A DNA stretch of 6,974 bases from Ignavibacteria bacterium UBA4661 (GTDB lineage: Bacteria; Bacteroidota; Ignavibacteria; Kapaibacteriales; UBA4661). The translations under genes and the position numbers were made by a program. Shown piece by piece: positions 1-6,824 of the stretch (position 1 is the first letter of the stretch; each line of letters starts with the position of its first letter). Under the pieces are notes generated by a model. It had not been told where the DNA came from, did not search any database, and saw only the letters and a list, made by a program, of their open reading frames with translations. Location: assembly GCA_002405405.1 (NCBI GenBank), contig DHLT01000095.1:1-6974 (forward strand). The letters run 5' to 3'.

Positions 1-1089
1 AACCCTACCAAAAAAATTATCTCGCGCTATGTCGAGCGTAATAAAAACCTTCGGCTGTTATTGTATAATTCGGGCGCATTTCAAATGACCATTGGCTATC
101 CGATGGAAGATCTCGATGCGACTATGCGAGAACTCTTTTTCTCCTTTGTATTGACTTTGCCTTTTGTGATTATTATATCAGCAATCGGCGGATGGTTCTT
201 AGCAAAGTATTTTGTTCAGCCGGTAGAGACTATCATCAATGCTGCTTACGAAATTTCTGCAACGAATCTCAGTAAGCGTATTCCTATGCCTCCGGTCAAT
301 GATGAATTGGCACATCTTACCGGAACAATTAATCGGATGGTAGGTCGATTAGAAGATTCTTTTATGCAAATGCGGCAATTTGCCGGCGATGTGTCGCATG
401 AATTACGCACACCGCTTACGATTATGTCGGGTGAACTTGAGGTGGCATTGCATCACGCTCAAACTACCGAAGAGTATCAACGTATCTTGTCAAGTTCGTT
501 GGAAGAGGTTGTGCGCTTAACGGGGGTTGTCAAAGCATTGCTTGAAGTGTCTTTGGCAGAGTCGGGTAATATTGCAATCGAAGTTGCATTGTTCAACTTT
601 ACGCATTTAATGGACGATCTAACAGAAGATCTGACAATTCTTGCTGAAGAAAAAAATATTGTTGTGCATCGAGAGTTTCATCCTGACCATGCGATTATGA
701 TAGAGGGCGACAAAGGACGCTTGCATCAAGCAATTTTAAACTTGATGGATAATGCCGTGAAATATACTCCTGAAAACGGTAAGGTATGGGTACGCTTGGA
801 GCAGCAAGGCGATCAGGCAATGTTTTCGATTCGAGATACAGGAATAGGTTTGGCTAAAGAAGACAAAGAAAAAATTTTTCATCGATTGTATCGTGCAGAT
901 AAGTCGCGTGCGCAAACAATTCGTGGTCATGGTATCGGATTATCGATTGTACGTGCGATTGTTAATGCTCATCATGGCTCTATTCATGTGCATAGTACAC
1001 TCGGCGAGGGATCTACTTTTACCGTATTTATTCCTTTGCAACAGCCGAGTAATACATCGGATACCGTGCCCACGAATGACATTGCTTAA
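1..1089 (+). CDS. CusS-like membrane sensor histidine kinase, 5' end missing
   Basis: The frame is open from base 1, so the gene enters from the left; 362 residues are visible. A short extracytoplasmic tail is followed by a membrane helix (about residues 46-68, FVLTLPFVIIISAIGGWFLA), a HAMP domain (about 68-121, with the P of VQPVE and the DELAHL segment), a HisKA domain with H-box SHELRTPL and phospho-accepting His133 (codon 397-399), and a HATPase_c domain. The N-box is NLMDNAVKY (Asn247, Asn251), the G1 box DTGIG starts at residue 279 and the G2 box GHGIGL at 309. All catalytic motifs are intact. The layout and the wording FAGDVSHELRTPL resemble CusS/heavy-metal-type kinases of the OmpR-EnvZ class, which phosphorylate a response regulator usually encoded just upstream, outside this window. 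The signal sensed cannot be read from this part. The first membrane helix and most of the sensor domain are missing. The TTG at 61 is internal, not the start. Confidence 0.95.
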   Translation, partial: NPTKKIISRYVERNKNLRLLLYNSGAFQMTIGYPMEDLDATMRELFFSFVLTLPFVIIISAIGGWFLAKYFVQPVETIINAAYEISATNLSKRIPMPPVNDELAHLTGTINRMVGRLEDSFMQMRQFAGDVSHELRTPLTIMSGELEVALHHAQTTEEYQRILSSSLEEVVRLTGVVKALLEVSLAESGNIAIEVALFNFTHLMDDLTEDLTILAEEKNIVVHREFHPDHAIMIEGDKGRLHQAILNLMDNAVKYTPENGKVWVRLEQQGDQAMFSIRDTGIGLAKEDKEKIFHRLYRADKSRAQTIRGHGIGLSIVRAIVNAHHGSIHVHSTLGEGSTFTVFIPLQQPSNTSDTVPTNDIA

Positions 1090-1134
1090 AGTTATTTGAA
1101 AACTTGTGTTAGAGCTACAGGTGTTATGTATATT

Positions 1135-1153
1135 CGCGCAATACATTGGCGCG
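1135..1153. repeat. Imperfect inverted repeat upstream of murF
   Basis: CGCGCAAT and ATTGGCGCG around a central AC pair over eight bases with one bulged G on the right. It lies in the 108-base gap between the CusS-like kinase and the chosen murF start. It could be an operator or a leader structure; if murF began at ATG 1126 it would be coding instead. The rest of this gap shows no other clear signal. Confidence 0.25.
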
Positions 1154-1197
1154 TACCAAAGAGTGCCTTGTCCTTTGCTGATACCCCTCTTGCCTTT

Positions 1198-2610
1198 ATG
1201 TTTTCTTACAACGACTTAGTTCTTCTCGCACCCTTGCTAGGTATTGATACAATACCGACGATGCTCACGACGGATTTTATTGCAACAGGTGTTTCTACTG
1301 ATACACGAACGCTACAGAGCGGCGATCTCTTTGTTGCCTTACGGGGTGAAACATTTGATGCACATACATTGCTTCCCCAAGCTATGGAGCGTGGTGCTTC
1401 CTGTTTGATTGTAGAGTCAGTACCCGATAATATTGCCGAAAAAATTCTTTGTTTAGTTGTTCCGAATACGTTGAAAGCATTGGCAATATTAGCTCGGTAC
1501 CATCGTGAGCGATTTAATATCCCTGTGATTGCCATTGCAGGATCAGCAGGCAAAACATCAACGAAAGAATTGGTTGCTTCCGTTGTATCGCAGAAATATC
1601 ATACTCTCAATACGGAAGGAAACTTCAATAATCAAATTGGTGTACCACTGACTTTGCTCAGACTACGTAAAGAACATCAATGTGCTGTCATTGAAATTGG
1701 TACTAATGAACCCGGTGAAATTGAAATACTGTGTACAATAACAAAACCAACTCATGGTGTGATTACCAATATCGGCAAAGAGCACCTCGAAAAACTGATT
1801 GATCTCGATGGTGTCGAGTACGAAGAAACAGCTCTTTTTCGGTACCTGACAGAGCATGAAGGCTGTGCCTGTATAAACTGTGATGACGAGCGATTGGTGC
1901 GCCATGTTGTTCCACATAGTATTGGTTACACCTTACATCATCCTACACTCAAACTTTCGCACATCGATACTATGATATGTGCTATGGCACACATCAATGA
2001 ATATGGGCTCCCTCAAGTCGAAGCGAAGATAGAATCAGAGTATTCTGCAACAACAATATCACTCAATGTCCAAGCACCGGGCATGAGTTCGGCATATAAT
2101 GCACTTGCTGCAACGGCTGTTGGTGTTGCTTTGAACATTCTTCCTGAAGCCATTGCTCGTGGTGTGAAAGAGTATAAGCCACAAGTAGGGCATAGTGGTT
2201 ATGGACGATTAGTCATCGAGCATCGACAAGGTTATACTTTGCTCAATGATTGTTACAATGCGAATCCTTTGTCGATGTACTCTGCGATAGCAACACTCAA
2301 AGAATTGCCTGCTCAGGGCAAGCGCATTGCATTACTCGGTGATATGCGTGAGCTTGGCACAACGTCATTTACGGAGCATTGTACACTGTTGCAAACTCTC
2401 CATGATGATACAAGTATTGACCATATCGTGGTTATTGGTAAAGAAATGGCACGCGCTATAGAACACATTCAATCGGCACGCATAGCGTTATGTGCAGAGT
2501 ATGCAGAGTGTGTTGCAAGTATTCAGCCACTCTTGCATGATGGTGCGGTACTCCTTGTTAAAGGGTCGCGCGGAATTGCTTTAGAGCATGTGATTGGACA
2601 GTTACACTGA
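1198..2610 (+). CDS. murF: UDP-N-acetylmuramoyl-tripeptide--D-alanyl-D-alanine ligase (MurF)
   Basis: A 470-residue cytoplasmic Mur ligase of normal length. It uses ATP to join D-Ala-D-Ala to UDP-MurNAc-tripeptide, the last soluble step of precursor synthesis. The N-terminal domain has the MurF signature GVSTDTRTLQSGDLFVALRG. The central domain has the P-loop GSAGKTS (residues 115-121, Lys119), the GNFNNQIG segment (Asn142), EIGTNEPGEI (Glu166, probable Mg ligand) and NIGKEHLE (His196). The C-terminal domain has DCYNANP (351-357), LGDMRELG (from about 380) and VKGSRG (Lys455). ATG 1198 is chosen because the protein then begins a few residues before the first conserved MurF segment. The frame is open upstream to TTG 1096 and ATG 1126, but that extension lacks family character. 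No Shine-Dalgarno is visible at any candidate. Unusual point: the lysine normally carbamylated in Mur ligases aligns with Glu210 (codon 1825-1827). mraY follows after 80 bases. Confidence 0.96.
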   Translation: MFSYNDLVLLAPLLGIDTIPTMLTTDFIATGVSTDTRTLQSGDLFVALRGETFDAHTLLPQAMERGASCLIVESVPDNIAEKILCLVVPNTLKALAILARYHRERFNIPVIAIAGSAGKTSTKELVASVVSQKYHTLNTEGNFNNQIGVPLTLLRLRKEHQCAVIEIGTNEPGEIEILCTITKPTHGVITNIGKEHLEKLIDLDGVEYEETALFRYLTEHEGCACINCDDERLVRHVVPHSIGYTLHHPTLKLSHIDTMICAMAHINEYGLPQVEAKIESEYSATTISLNVQAPGMSSAYNALAATAVGVALNILPEAIARGVKEYKPQVGHSGYGRLVIEHRQGYTLLNDCYNANPLSMYSAIATLKELPAQGKRIALLGDMRELGTTSFTEHCTLLQTLHDDTSIDHIVVIGKEMARAIEHIQSARIALCAEYAECVASIQPLLHDGAVLLVKGSRGIALEHVIGQLH

Positions 2611-2614
2611 TAGA

Positions 2615-2629
2615 CAACAAAATTTGTTG
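2615..2629. repeat. Perfect inverted repeat in the murF-mraY gap
   Basis: CAACAAA and TTTGTTG flank a single A, four bases after the murF stop. The one-base centre is too tight for a good RNA hairpin, so if functional it is more likely a protein-binding palindrome than a terminator. No T tract follows immediately. In AT-rich DNA a 7-base palindrome can also be chance. Confidence 0.3.
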
Positions 2630-2690
2630 GTATTTCATAGTAGTCTCGAAAAAATTGAACTCTTTTTCTCACGTTTCGTTTCTCTACATC

Positions 2691-3821
2691 ATGTTGTATT
2701 TCCTTACACAATGGATCGAACGCAGTTTTGCTCCACCCGGTTTTGGCGTTTTTCAGTATGTTACTTTTCGTGCAGCTGCGGCGGCTATCACGGCATTGCT
2801 TATCAGCTTTATTGTAGGTCCATTGATTATAGCAGCTCTCAAACGTAAACAAATTGGTGAGCAAGAAAAGTTAGAATTACAAGGTACGGGCAACCATGTG
2901 AATAAAAAGGGAACGCCAACGATGGGGGGCTTGATAGTCTTAAGTGCGCTCCTGATACCAACGCTTCTGTGGGCGAATATTACGAATGCTTTTGTGATAC
3001 TTATTGTGAGTATTACAGCATGGTTAGGCGGTGTTGGTTTTTTAGATGATTACTTGAAAGTGGTCAAGAAAATGAAAAAAGGATTGATTGGCAGGTATAA
3101 AATTGTCGGACAAGTCGCAATTGGTTTAGCACTTGGTTGTTCGATTTATTTTTTTCCTCAATGGTTCGGGCAGGGCTTTGCGCAGGTCGCAACGCAGACG
3201 ACTGTTCCATTTACAAAGTACATCAATTTTGATTTCGGAATTTGGTACATCCCCGTCATAGTCTTTGTCCTAACTGCAACATCGAATGCAGTAAATCTTA
3301 CTGATGGTTTAGATGGTCTGGCGATCGGTACGGTGGCGATTGCAACGCTTGCTATTGGCGTTATTTGCTATGTTACCGGTAATGCAAAGTTTGCGAGTTA
3401 TCTGAATATTATGCATTTGCGTGGTGCTGATGAACTCTTCGTTTTTACAGCAGCACTTGTTGGTGCGGCGCTCGGTTTTTTGTGGTTTAATGCCTATCCT
3501 GCACAGATTTTTATGGGTGATACCGGATCATTGGCATTAGGTGGGGCTATTGGCGGTATGTGTATCCTTATCAAAAAAGAACTGCTTTTGCCTATCATTG
3601 GGTTGGTTTTTTTTGCTGAAACAGTATCTGTCATTCTGCAAGTCAGTTATTTTAAATATACAAAGCGAAAGTATGGCGAAGGGCGGCGGCTCTTCCGCAT
3701 TGCACCATTGCATCATCACTTTGAAAAACTTGGATGGCATGAGTCAAAAATTGTTTCACGGTTTTATATCATTGCTGTTTTGATGGCAATCATCACGATG
3801 GCTACATTCAAGGTTCGTTAA
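2691..3821 (+). CDS. mraY: Phospho-N-acetylmuramoyl-pentapeptide-transferase (MraY)
   Basis: A 376-residue polytopic inner-membrane enzyme that transfers phospho-MurNAc-pentapeptide from UDP to undecaprenyl phosphate, making lipid I. Diagnostic motifs are all present: KKGTPTMGG in the first cytoplasmic loop; FLDDYLKV with the Asp119-Asp120 pair; NLTDGLDGLAIG with Asp205 and Asp208 (the latter matching the catalytic aspartate of the family); FMGDTGSLALGG with Asp277; and the late cytoplasmic HHHFE loop (His341-343, Glu345). Hydrophobic segments fit the family's ten helices. ATG 2691 is preferred because MLYFL matches the expected N-terminus; TTG 2655 would add twelve residues that look non-conserved. 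The start FLTQWIERS, then GVFQY and TFRAA, recalls the Bacteroidota/Chlorobiota form rather than the shorter proteobacterial one. It lies 80 bases after murF, and the next start is one base past its stop. All active-site residues are intact, so it is probably functional. Confidence 0.97.
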   Translation: MLYFLTQWIERSFAPPGFGVFQYVTFRAAAAAITALLISFIVGPLIIAALKRKQIGEQEKLELQGTGNHVNKKGTPTMGGLIVLSALLIPTLLWANITNAFVILIVSITAWLGGVGFLDDYLKVVKKMKKGLIGRYKIVGQVAIGLALGCSIYFFPQWFGQGFAQVATQTTVPFTKYINFDFGIWYIPVIVFVLTATSNAVNLTDGLDGLAIGTVAIATLAIGVICYVTGNAKFASYLNIMHLRGADELFVFTAALVGAALGFLWFNAYPAQIFMGDTGSLALGGAIGGMCILIKKELLLPIIGLVFFAETVSVILQVSYFKYTKRKYGEGRRLFRIAPLHHHFEKLGWHESKIVSRFYIIAVLMAIITMATFKVR

Positions 3822-3822
3822 T

Positions 3823-4302
3823 ATGCTCTTCTACCATGGATATCGTTATTTTCTTTATGTCCTCATTGCAGTGAGTGTTCTGAGTAATCGGGTTGTGATC
3901 GCACAACCACAAGACACCCCCGACCCGCGTGCGGCGCAGTTGATTACGCAATTATCCATAGCACTTTCTGCGGCTGATGATAAAATATCCACAGCGCAGT
4001 TATTGCCGATTCTTCATAAAAGTTTGCTGAATACCTCAGGTGATGATCTTGCTCGTGAAGTAAAGGCACTCAGTTTCAAAAAAGCACGTATAGCCATCAG
4101 TAAATATGCTATACCGGTACAGATTGCCCGTATCGAAAAAACACCGGCAGTGTCGGTTGGTATGGGTGCCACATTAGAGCAGGGAACCGTGTATGAATAT
4201 TTCTTACAACCTAAAGACAAGGCAACGATTTCTGCTCCGGTAAAAATCTTTTTTCCTGCTGATGGTAGTGAGCCCAAAGTATCACACTTCGGCAGTTTGT
4301 AA
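3823..4302 (+). CDS. Small secreted protein of unknown function
   Basis: A 159-residue protein that I do not recognise. It begins with a Sec-type signal peptide: a short basic-aromatic start (MLFYHGYRY), a hydrophobic core (FLYVLIAVSVLS) and a likely signal peptidase I site after Ala27 (VIA/QPQ). There is no cysteine lipobox, so it is not a lipoprotein. The mature part, about 132 residues, has a predicted helical first half (near 36-90, with repeated Leu/Ile and Ala) and a second half that looks strand-rich, ending in short alternating stretches such as PVKIFFPADGSEPKVSHF. It has no cysteines, so no disulfides. The ATG is one base after the mraY stop, implying co-transcription and probable translational coupling with murF-mraY; an AAGG lies about nine bases upstream. 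An envelope role is suggested only by export and position. Reading frame and base composition match the neighbours, so the CDS call is firm and the function is not. Confidence 0.85.
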   Translation: MLFYHGYRYFLYVLIAVSVLSNRVVIAQPQDTPDPRAAQLITQLSIALSAADDKISTAQLLPILHKSLLNTSGDDLAREVKALSFKKARIAISKYAIPVQIARIEKTPAVSVGMGATLEQGTVYEYFLQPKDKATISAPVKIFFPADGSEPKVSHFGSL

Positions 4303-4312
4303 TTGTATGTAG

Positions 4313-4318
4313 TATAAT
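4313..4318 (+). promoter_or_regulatory. Consensus -10-like TATAAT before the PAS kinase
   Basis: A perfect TATAAT lies 29 bases before the PAS-kinase ATG, at the only sizeable gap after the mraY-linked gene. No acceptable -35 element is found 16-18 bases upstream, there is no TG extension, and the Bacteroidota-type TAnnTTTG motif is absent. It could allow the kinase to be transcribed apart from the murF-mraY operon, but the support is a single hexamer in AT-rich DNA. Confidence 0.2.
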
Positions 4319-4347
4319 ATCCCATATACGTCTTCGGCAGTATTGCT

Positions 4348-6789
4348 ATGCAACCATCGGACAATACAGCTTTTACTATGCTTGCTCCTGCTCTTGTCGA
4401 AGCGATGAGTGATGCTGTGCTTGTGCTGGATAATAAATGGCGTATTATCTATGCCAATAGAGCATGCGGTGTGCTGTTGCAAAAATCAGTTGATACTCTC
4501 ATTGGTATAGAAATACAAACGATAGTTGACATTCGTACTGCTGATGTATTCCCTCAGACCATCACCGACATGCGTACTATGGGTACATGGAAAGGAGAAG
4601 GTTCTGTTTCCTACTCCAATAGTAAGCGCAGTATTGTGTCAATAACATTGACATCGCTACATAGCGATGATGCTTACTCTGATAGCTCTTCGGATAGAGG
4701 CACAGTTTTATGCGTTATGTCCAATATTTCAGAGCAACAACATATTGAGTCAGATCATCGACGTATCAAAAACGAATACCGTGATATTGCAAGGTATTAT
4801 CATGTTTTGCTGAATTCCAAAGAACACTTTTTGGTACGTACAGATTTTGAGGGGCGGTTTCTGTTCTGCAATCATGCGTACTTGAATTTTTTTGGATATT
4901 CAGAAGAGCTGATCGGCAATGGTTTTGATGTTGTTATTCACCCCGACAGCATGCAAGAAGCGTACAATCATTTTAGTCGGGTGATGGAGCATCCGAATGA
5001 AATGATACCATGCGAGATGAAGCAAGTCACCAAGCAGAAAGACATTGTGTATGTTCAGTGGGAATCATCAGTGGTATTTGACGATGATGGAAAACCATTA
5101 TGTGTGCAGTCGATAGGATATGATATTACCCCGCGCAAGCTTCATGAACATGTCCTGGGTGAGTACAATCACCTCCTTGCTCAACGTCTGCAAGAACAAG
5201 AACAATCACTGCAAGAACAGCAAGAAGCATATCGCTTAATTGCTGAAAATATGTCGGATGCAATTATAGTGCGTGATTTAGCAACCAGCGAAATGCTCTT
5301 TGTATCGTCCTCTATTGAGCAGATTCTCGGCTACACACCCGAGCAATACCAAGCAGTTGATTTTGCTTTGATTGCGGCGACGGATGAAGATTTGTGGATT
5401 ATGCGAGGGCAGTACGAGCAGTTGCGCGATATAGCATTTCGTAGAATATCGATGAATGATGAAGCGATTGTACCGGAATCGAGTGTCCGTATCAAAGCCA
5501 GGAAAAAAGATGGTACAGTGATATGGCTTGAATCACGCAGACAGATGGTTCAGCGTGCTCATTCCATGTATGCGATGATGACCATTTTACGTGATATTTC
5601 ACGTCGTGTAGCAGTCGAAGAAGTAGCAAAGCAAAACGAAGAAAAATATCGCACACTGATGGAATATGCCGGTGATGCTATTTTTATTATCGACCCTACG
5701 ACCAGCATAATATTGGAAGCAAATCGACAAGCAGAAATTCTTACGGGAAGAGTTCGTTATGAACTTATCGGTATGCACCAGTCGTTGTTATATCCACGTA
5801 CTGAAGGATTGAATCGTTTTACAGAAGATAAAGCACATGAGCAGGGGTATTCACGTGATATAGCACGAAGACGCGTTGGTATTCTCAAAAGTGATGGCAC
5901 CACTGTGCCGGTAGAAATTATGATGAATACTATAGAGTTGTATGGCAAAACAGTACTTCATGGACTCTATCGAGATGTGAGCCCGCAAGTACAAGCTGAG
6001 AACGATATTCGAGAAGCGCTTCATGCTGAAAAACTTGCGAATACCCTTAAATCAAATTTTACCACAATGGTATCGCATCAATTTCGGACACCACTAACGA
6101 TCATTAAGGCAAATGTTGGTATTCTCGAAGAACTTGTCAATAAATATAATTCCGGCATCACCTTTTCACCTGATATGGCTCGTAATGGCTTGCAACGCAT
6201 TCATACAGAAATTGAACGGATTATTTCCATGATGAATGATGTCATGTCACTTGGTCGTATTGAGTCAGGTAAGGTTCTGTTTCAAACAGAAGTAACAGAT
6301 ATACAGGCGTTTTTGCACGATTACGTTACGTATTATCATAAGGATGTTGCTACGCATCAAGCGATTGAGTTTTCGGTAACGTATGCAGAGGGTGTTGCAA
6401 TGTACCCGATTGATCTCGATCGTGTCTTGTTTCGGGAGGCAATTGCCAATATCATTTCTAATGCATTTAAGTACTCGACGGGTAAACGTAATCCTACGAT
6501 GAATCTTCATTTTGAAGCAGACTATGTGTTGATCGCTGTTCGTGATTATGGCGTTGGCATTCCCTTGGAAGATCAAGACAAGATATTTCAAAGTTTCTCA
6601 CGGGCACAGAATGTGTTGCACATACAAGGCACAGGGCTAGGGTTGGTGATTGCCAAGCAGTTTATTGAGCTTCATGGAGGAGAAATCTCTTTTCAGAGTG
6701 AAGTTAGAAAAGGCACAACATTCACCATTATGCTACCTCGTAAGCGACAAAAAAACGCATCAATACTTTTTGAAAATGGTCAATCGTAG
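4348..6789 (+). CDS. Soluble multi-PAS sensor histidine kinase
   Basis: An 813-residue kinase without membrane helices or signal peptide, so cytoplasmic. Four PAS-like domains precede the kinase core: about residues 12-130 (EAMSDAVLVLDNKWRIIYAN; the most divergent C-terminal half), 150-262 (FEGRFLFCNHAYLNFFGYS, ending DITPRK), 293-420 (ending LRDISRR) and 432-547 (ending YRDVSPQ). A glutamine-rich coiled coil joins the second and third. The HisKA domain has the H-box VSHQFRTPLTII with phospho-accepting His577 (codon 6076-6078). The HATPase_c domain has the N-box NIISNAFKYS (Asn701, Asn705), the G1 box DYGVGI (Asp733) and the G2 box GTGLGL (761-766). All nucleotide-binding motifs are intact. 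The residue after the histidine is Gln rather than the common Glu/Asp. No receiver or output domain is fused and no response regulator is adjacent in the window, so its partner is unknown. No PAS ligand can be assigned. The start ATG 4348 is 45 bases after the previous stop and has no Shine-Dalgarno. Confidence 0.95.
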   Translation: MQPSDNTAFTMLAPALVEAMSDAVLVLDNKWRIIYANRACGVLLQKSVDTLIGIEIQTIVDIRTADVFPQTITDMRTMGTWKGEGSVSYSNSKRSIVSITLTSLHSDDAYSDSSSDRGTVLCVMSNISEQQHIESDHRRIKNEYRDIARYYHVLLNSKEHFLVRTDFEGRFLFCNHAYLNFFGYSEELIGNGFDVVIHPDSMQEAYNHFSRVMEHPNEMIPCEMKQVTKQKDIVYVQWESSVVFDDDGKPLCVQSIGYDITPRKLHEHVLGEYNHLLAQRLQEQEQSLQEQQEAYRLIAENMSDAIIVRDLATSEMLFVSSSIEQILGYTPEQYQAVDFALIAATDEDLWIMRGQYEQLRDIAFRRISMNDEAIVPESSVRIKARKKDGTVIWLESRRQMVQRAHSMYAMMTILRDISRRVAVEEVAKQNEEKYRTLMEYAGDAIFIIDPTTSIILEANRQAEILTGRVRYELIGMHQSLLYPRTEGLNRFTEDKAHEQGYSRDIARRRVGILKSDGTTVPVEIMMNTIELYGKTVLHGLYRDVSPQVQAENDIREALHAEKLANTLKSNFTTMVSHQFRTPLTIIKANVGILEELVNKYNSGITFSPDMARNGLQRIHTEIERIISMMNDVMSLGRIESGKVLFQTEVTDIQAFLHDYVTYYHKDVATHQAIEFSVTYAEGVAMYPIDLDRVLFREAIANIISNAFKYSTGKRNPTMNLHFEADYVLIAVRDYGVGIPLEDQDKIFQSFSRAQNVLHIQGTGLGLVIAKQFIELHGGEISFQSEVRKGTTFTIMLPRKRQKNASILFENGQS
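5188..5229 (+). repeat. Two 21-base tandem units encoding a coiled-coil heptad
   Basis: Two adjacent 21-base units both begin CTGCAAGAACA and encode LQEQEQS and LQEQQEA (residues 281-294 of the PAS kinase). Each unit is exactly one heptad with Leu at the same position, which fits a parallel coiled-coil linker carrying signals between the second and third PAS domains. The DNA-level similarity suggests a local duplication. Confidence 0.6.
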
Positions 6790-6799
6790 TGTGAGTGCT

Positions 6800-6816
6800 A
6801 TGGTATCCCATACCAT
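6800..6816. terminator. Hairpin between convergent genes, possible terminator
   Basis: A perfect inverted repeat, ATGGTAT and ATACCAT, with a three-base CCC loop, begins 11 bases after the PAS-kinase stop and ends 8 bases before the minus-strand stop. A T-rich stretch (TTATCTTTTACTTTT) follows on the plus strand, as expected of an intrinsic terminator, but the stem is AT-rich and the T tract is interrupted. On the minus strand no T run follows. Its location between two converging genes is the best argument for a terminator role. Confidence 0.4.
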
Positions 6817-6824
6817 GTTATCTT

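Noticed and set aside
1096..1134. Possible murF promoter (TTGAAA or TTGTGT with TATGTA/TATATT)
   Set aside because: Spacings are 23, 17 or 15 bases depending on pairing and none combines two good hexamers; the Bacteroidota-type motif is only partly matched. Not strong enough to annotate.
1096..1197. In-frame upstream extension of murF from TTG 1096 or ATG 1126
   Set aside because: The extra residues lack resemblance to MurF N-termini and no ribosome binding site supports either start; ATG 1198 gives a normal-length protein beginning near the first conserved segment.
1206..1553. Long minus-strand open frame opposite murF (and similar ones at 2523-2864, 4014-4364, 6265-6591)
   Set aside because: They lie opposite strongly supported genes, have no recognisable domains, and look like mirror frames of coding sequence.
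2655..2690. Longer mraY start at TTG 2655
   Set aside because: It adds twelve residues before MLYFL, which already matches the expected family N-terminus, and TTG is a weaker start than the ATG at 2691.
3823..3910. Secreted protein as a lipoprotein
   Set aside because: There is no cysteine in or near the signal peptide, so no lipobox; an ordinary signal peptidase I site fits better.
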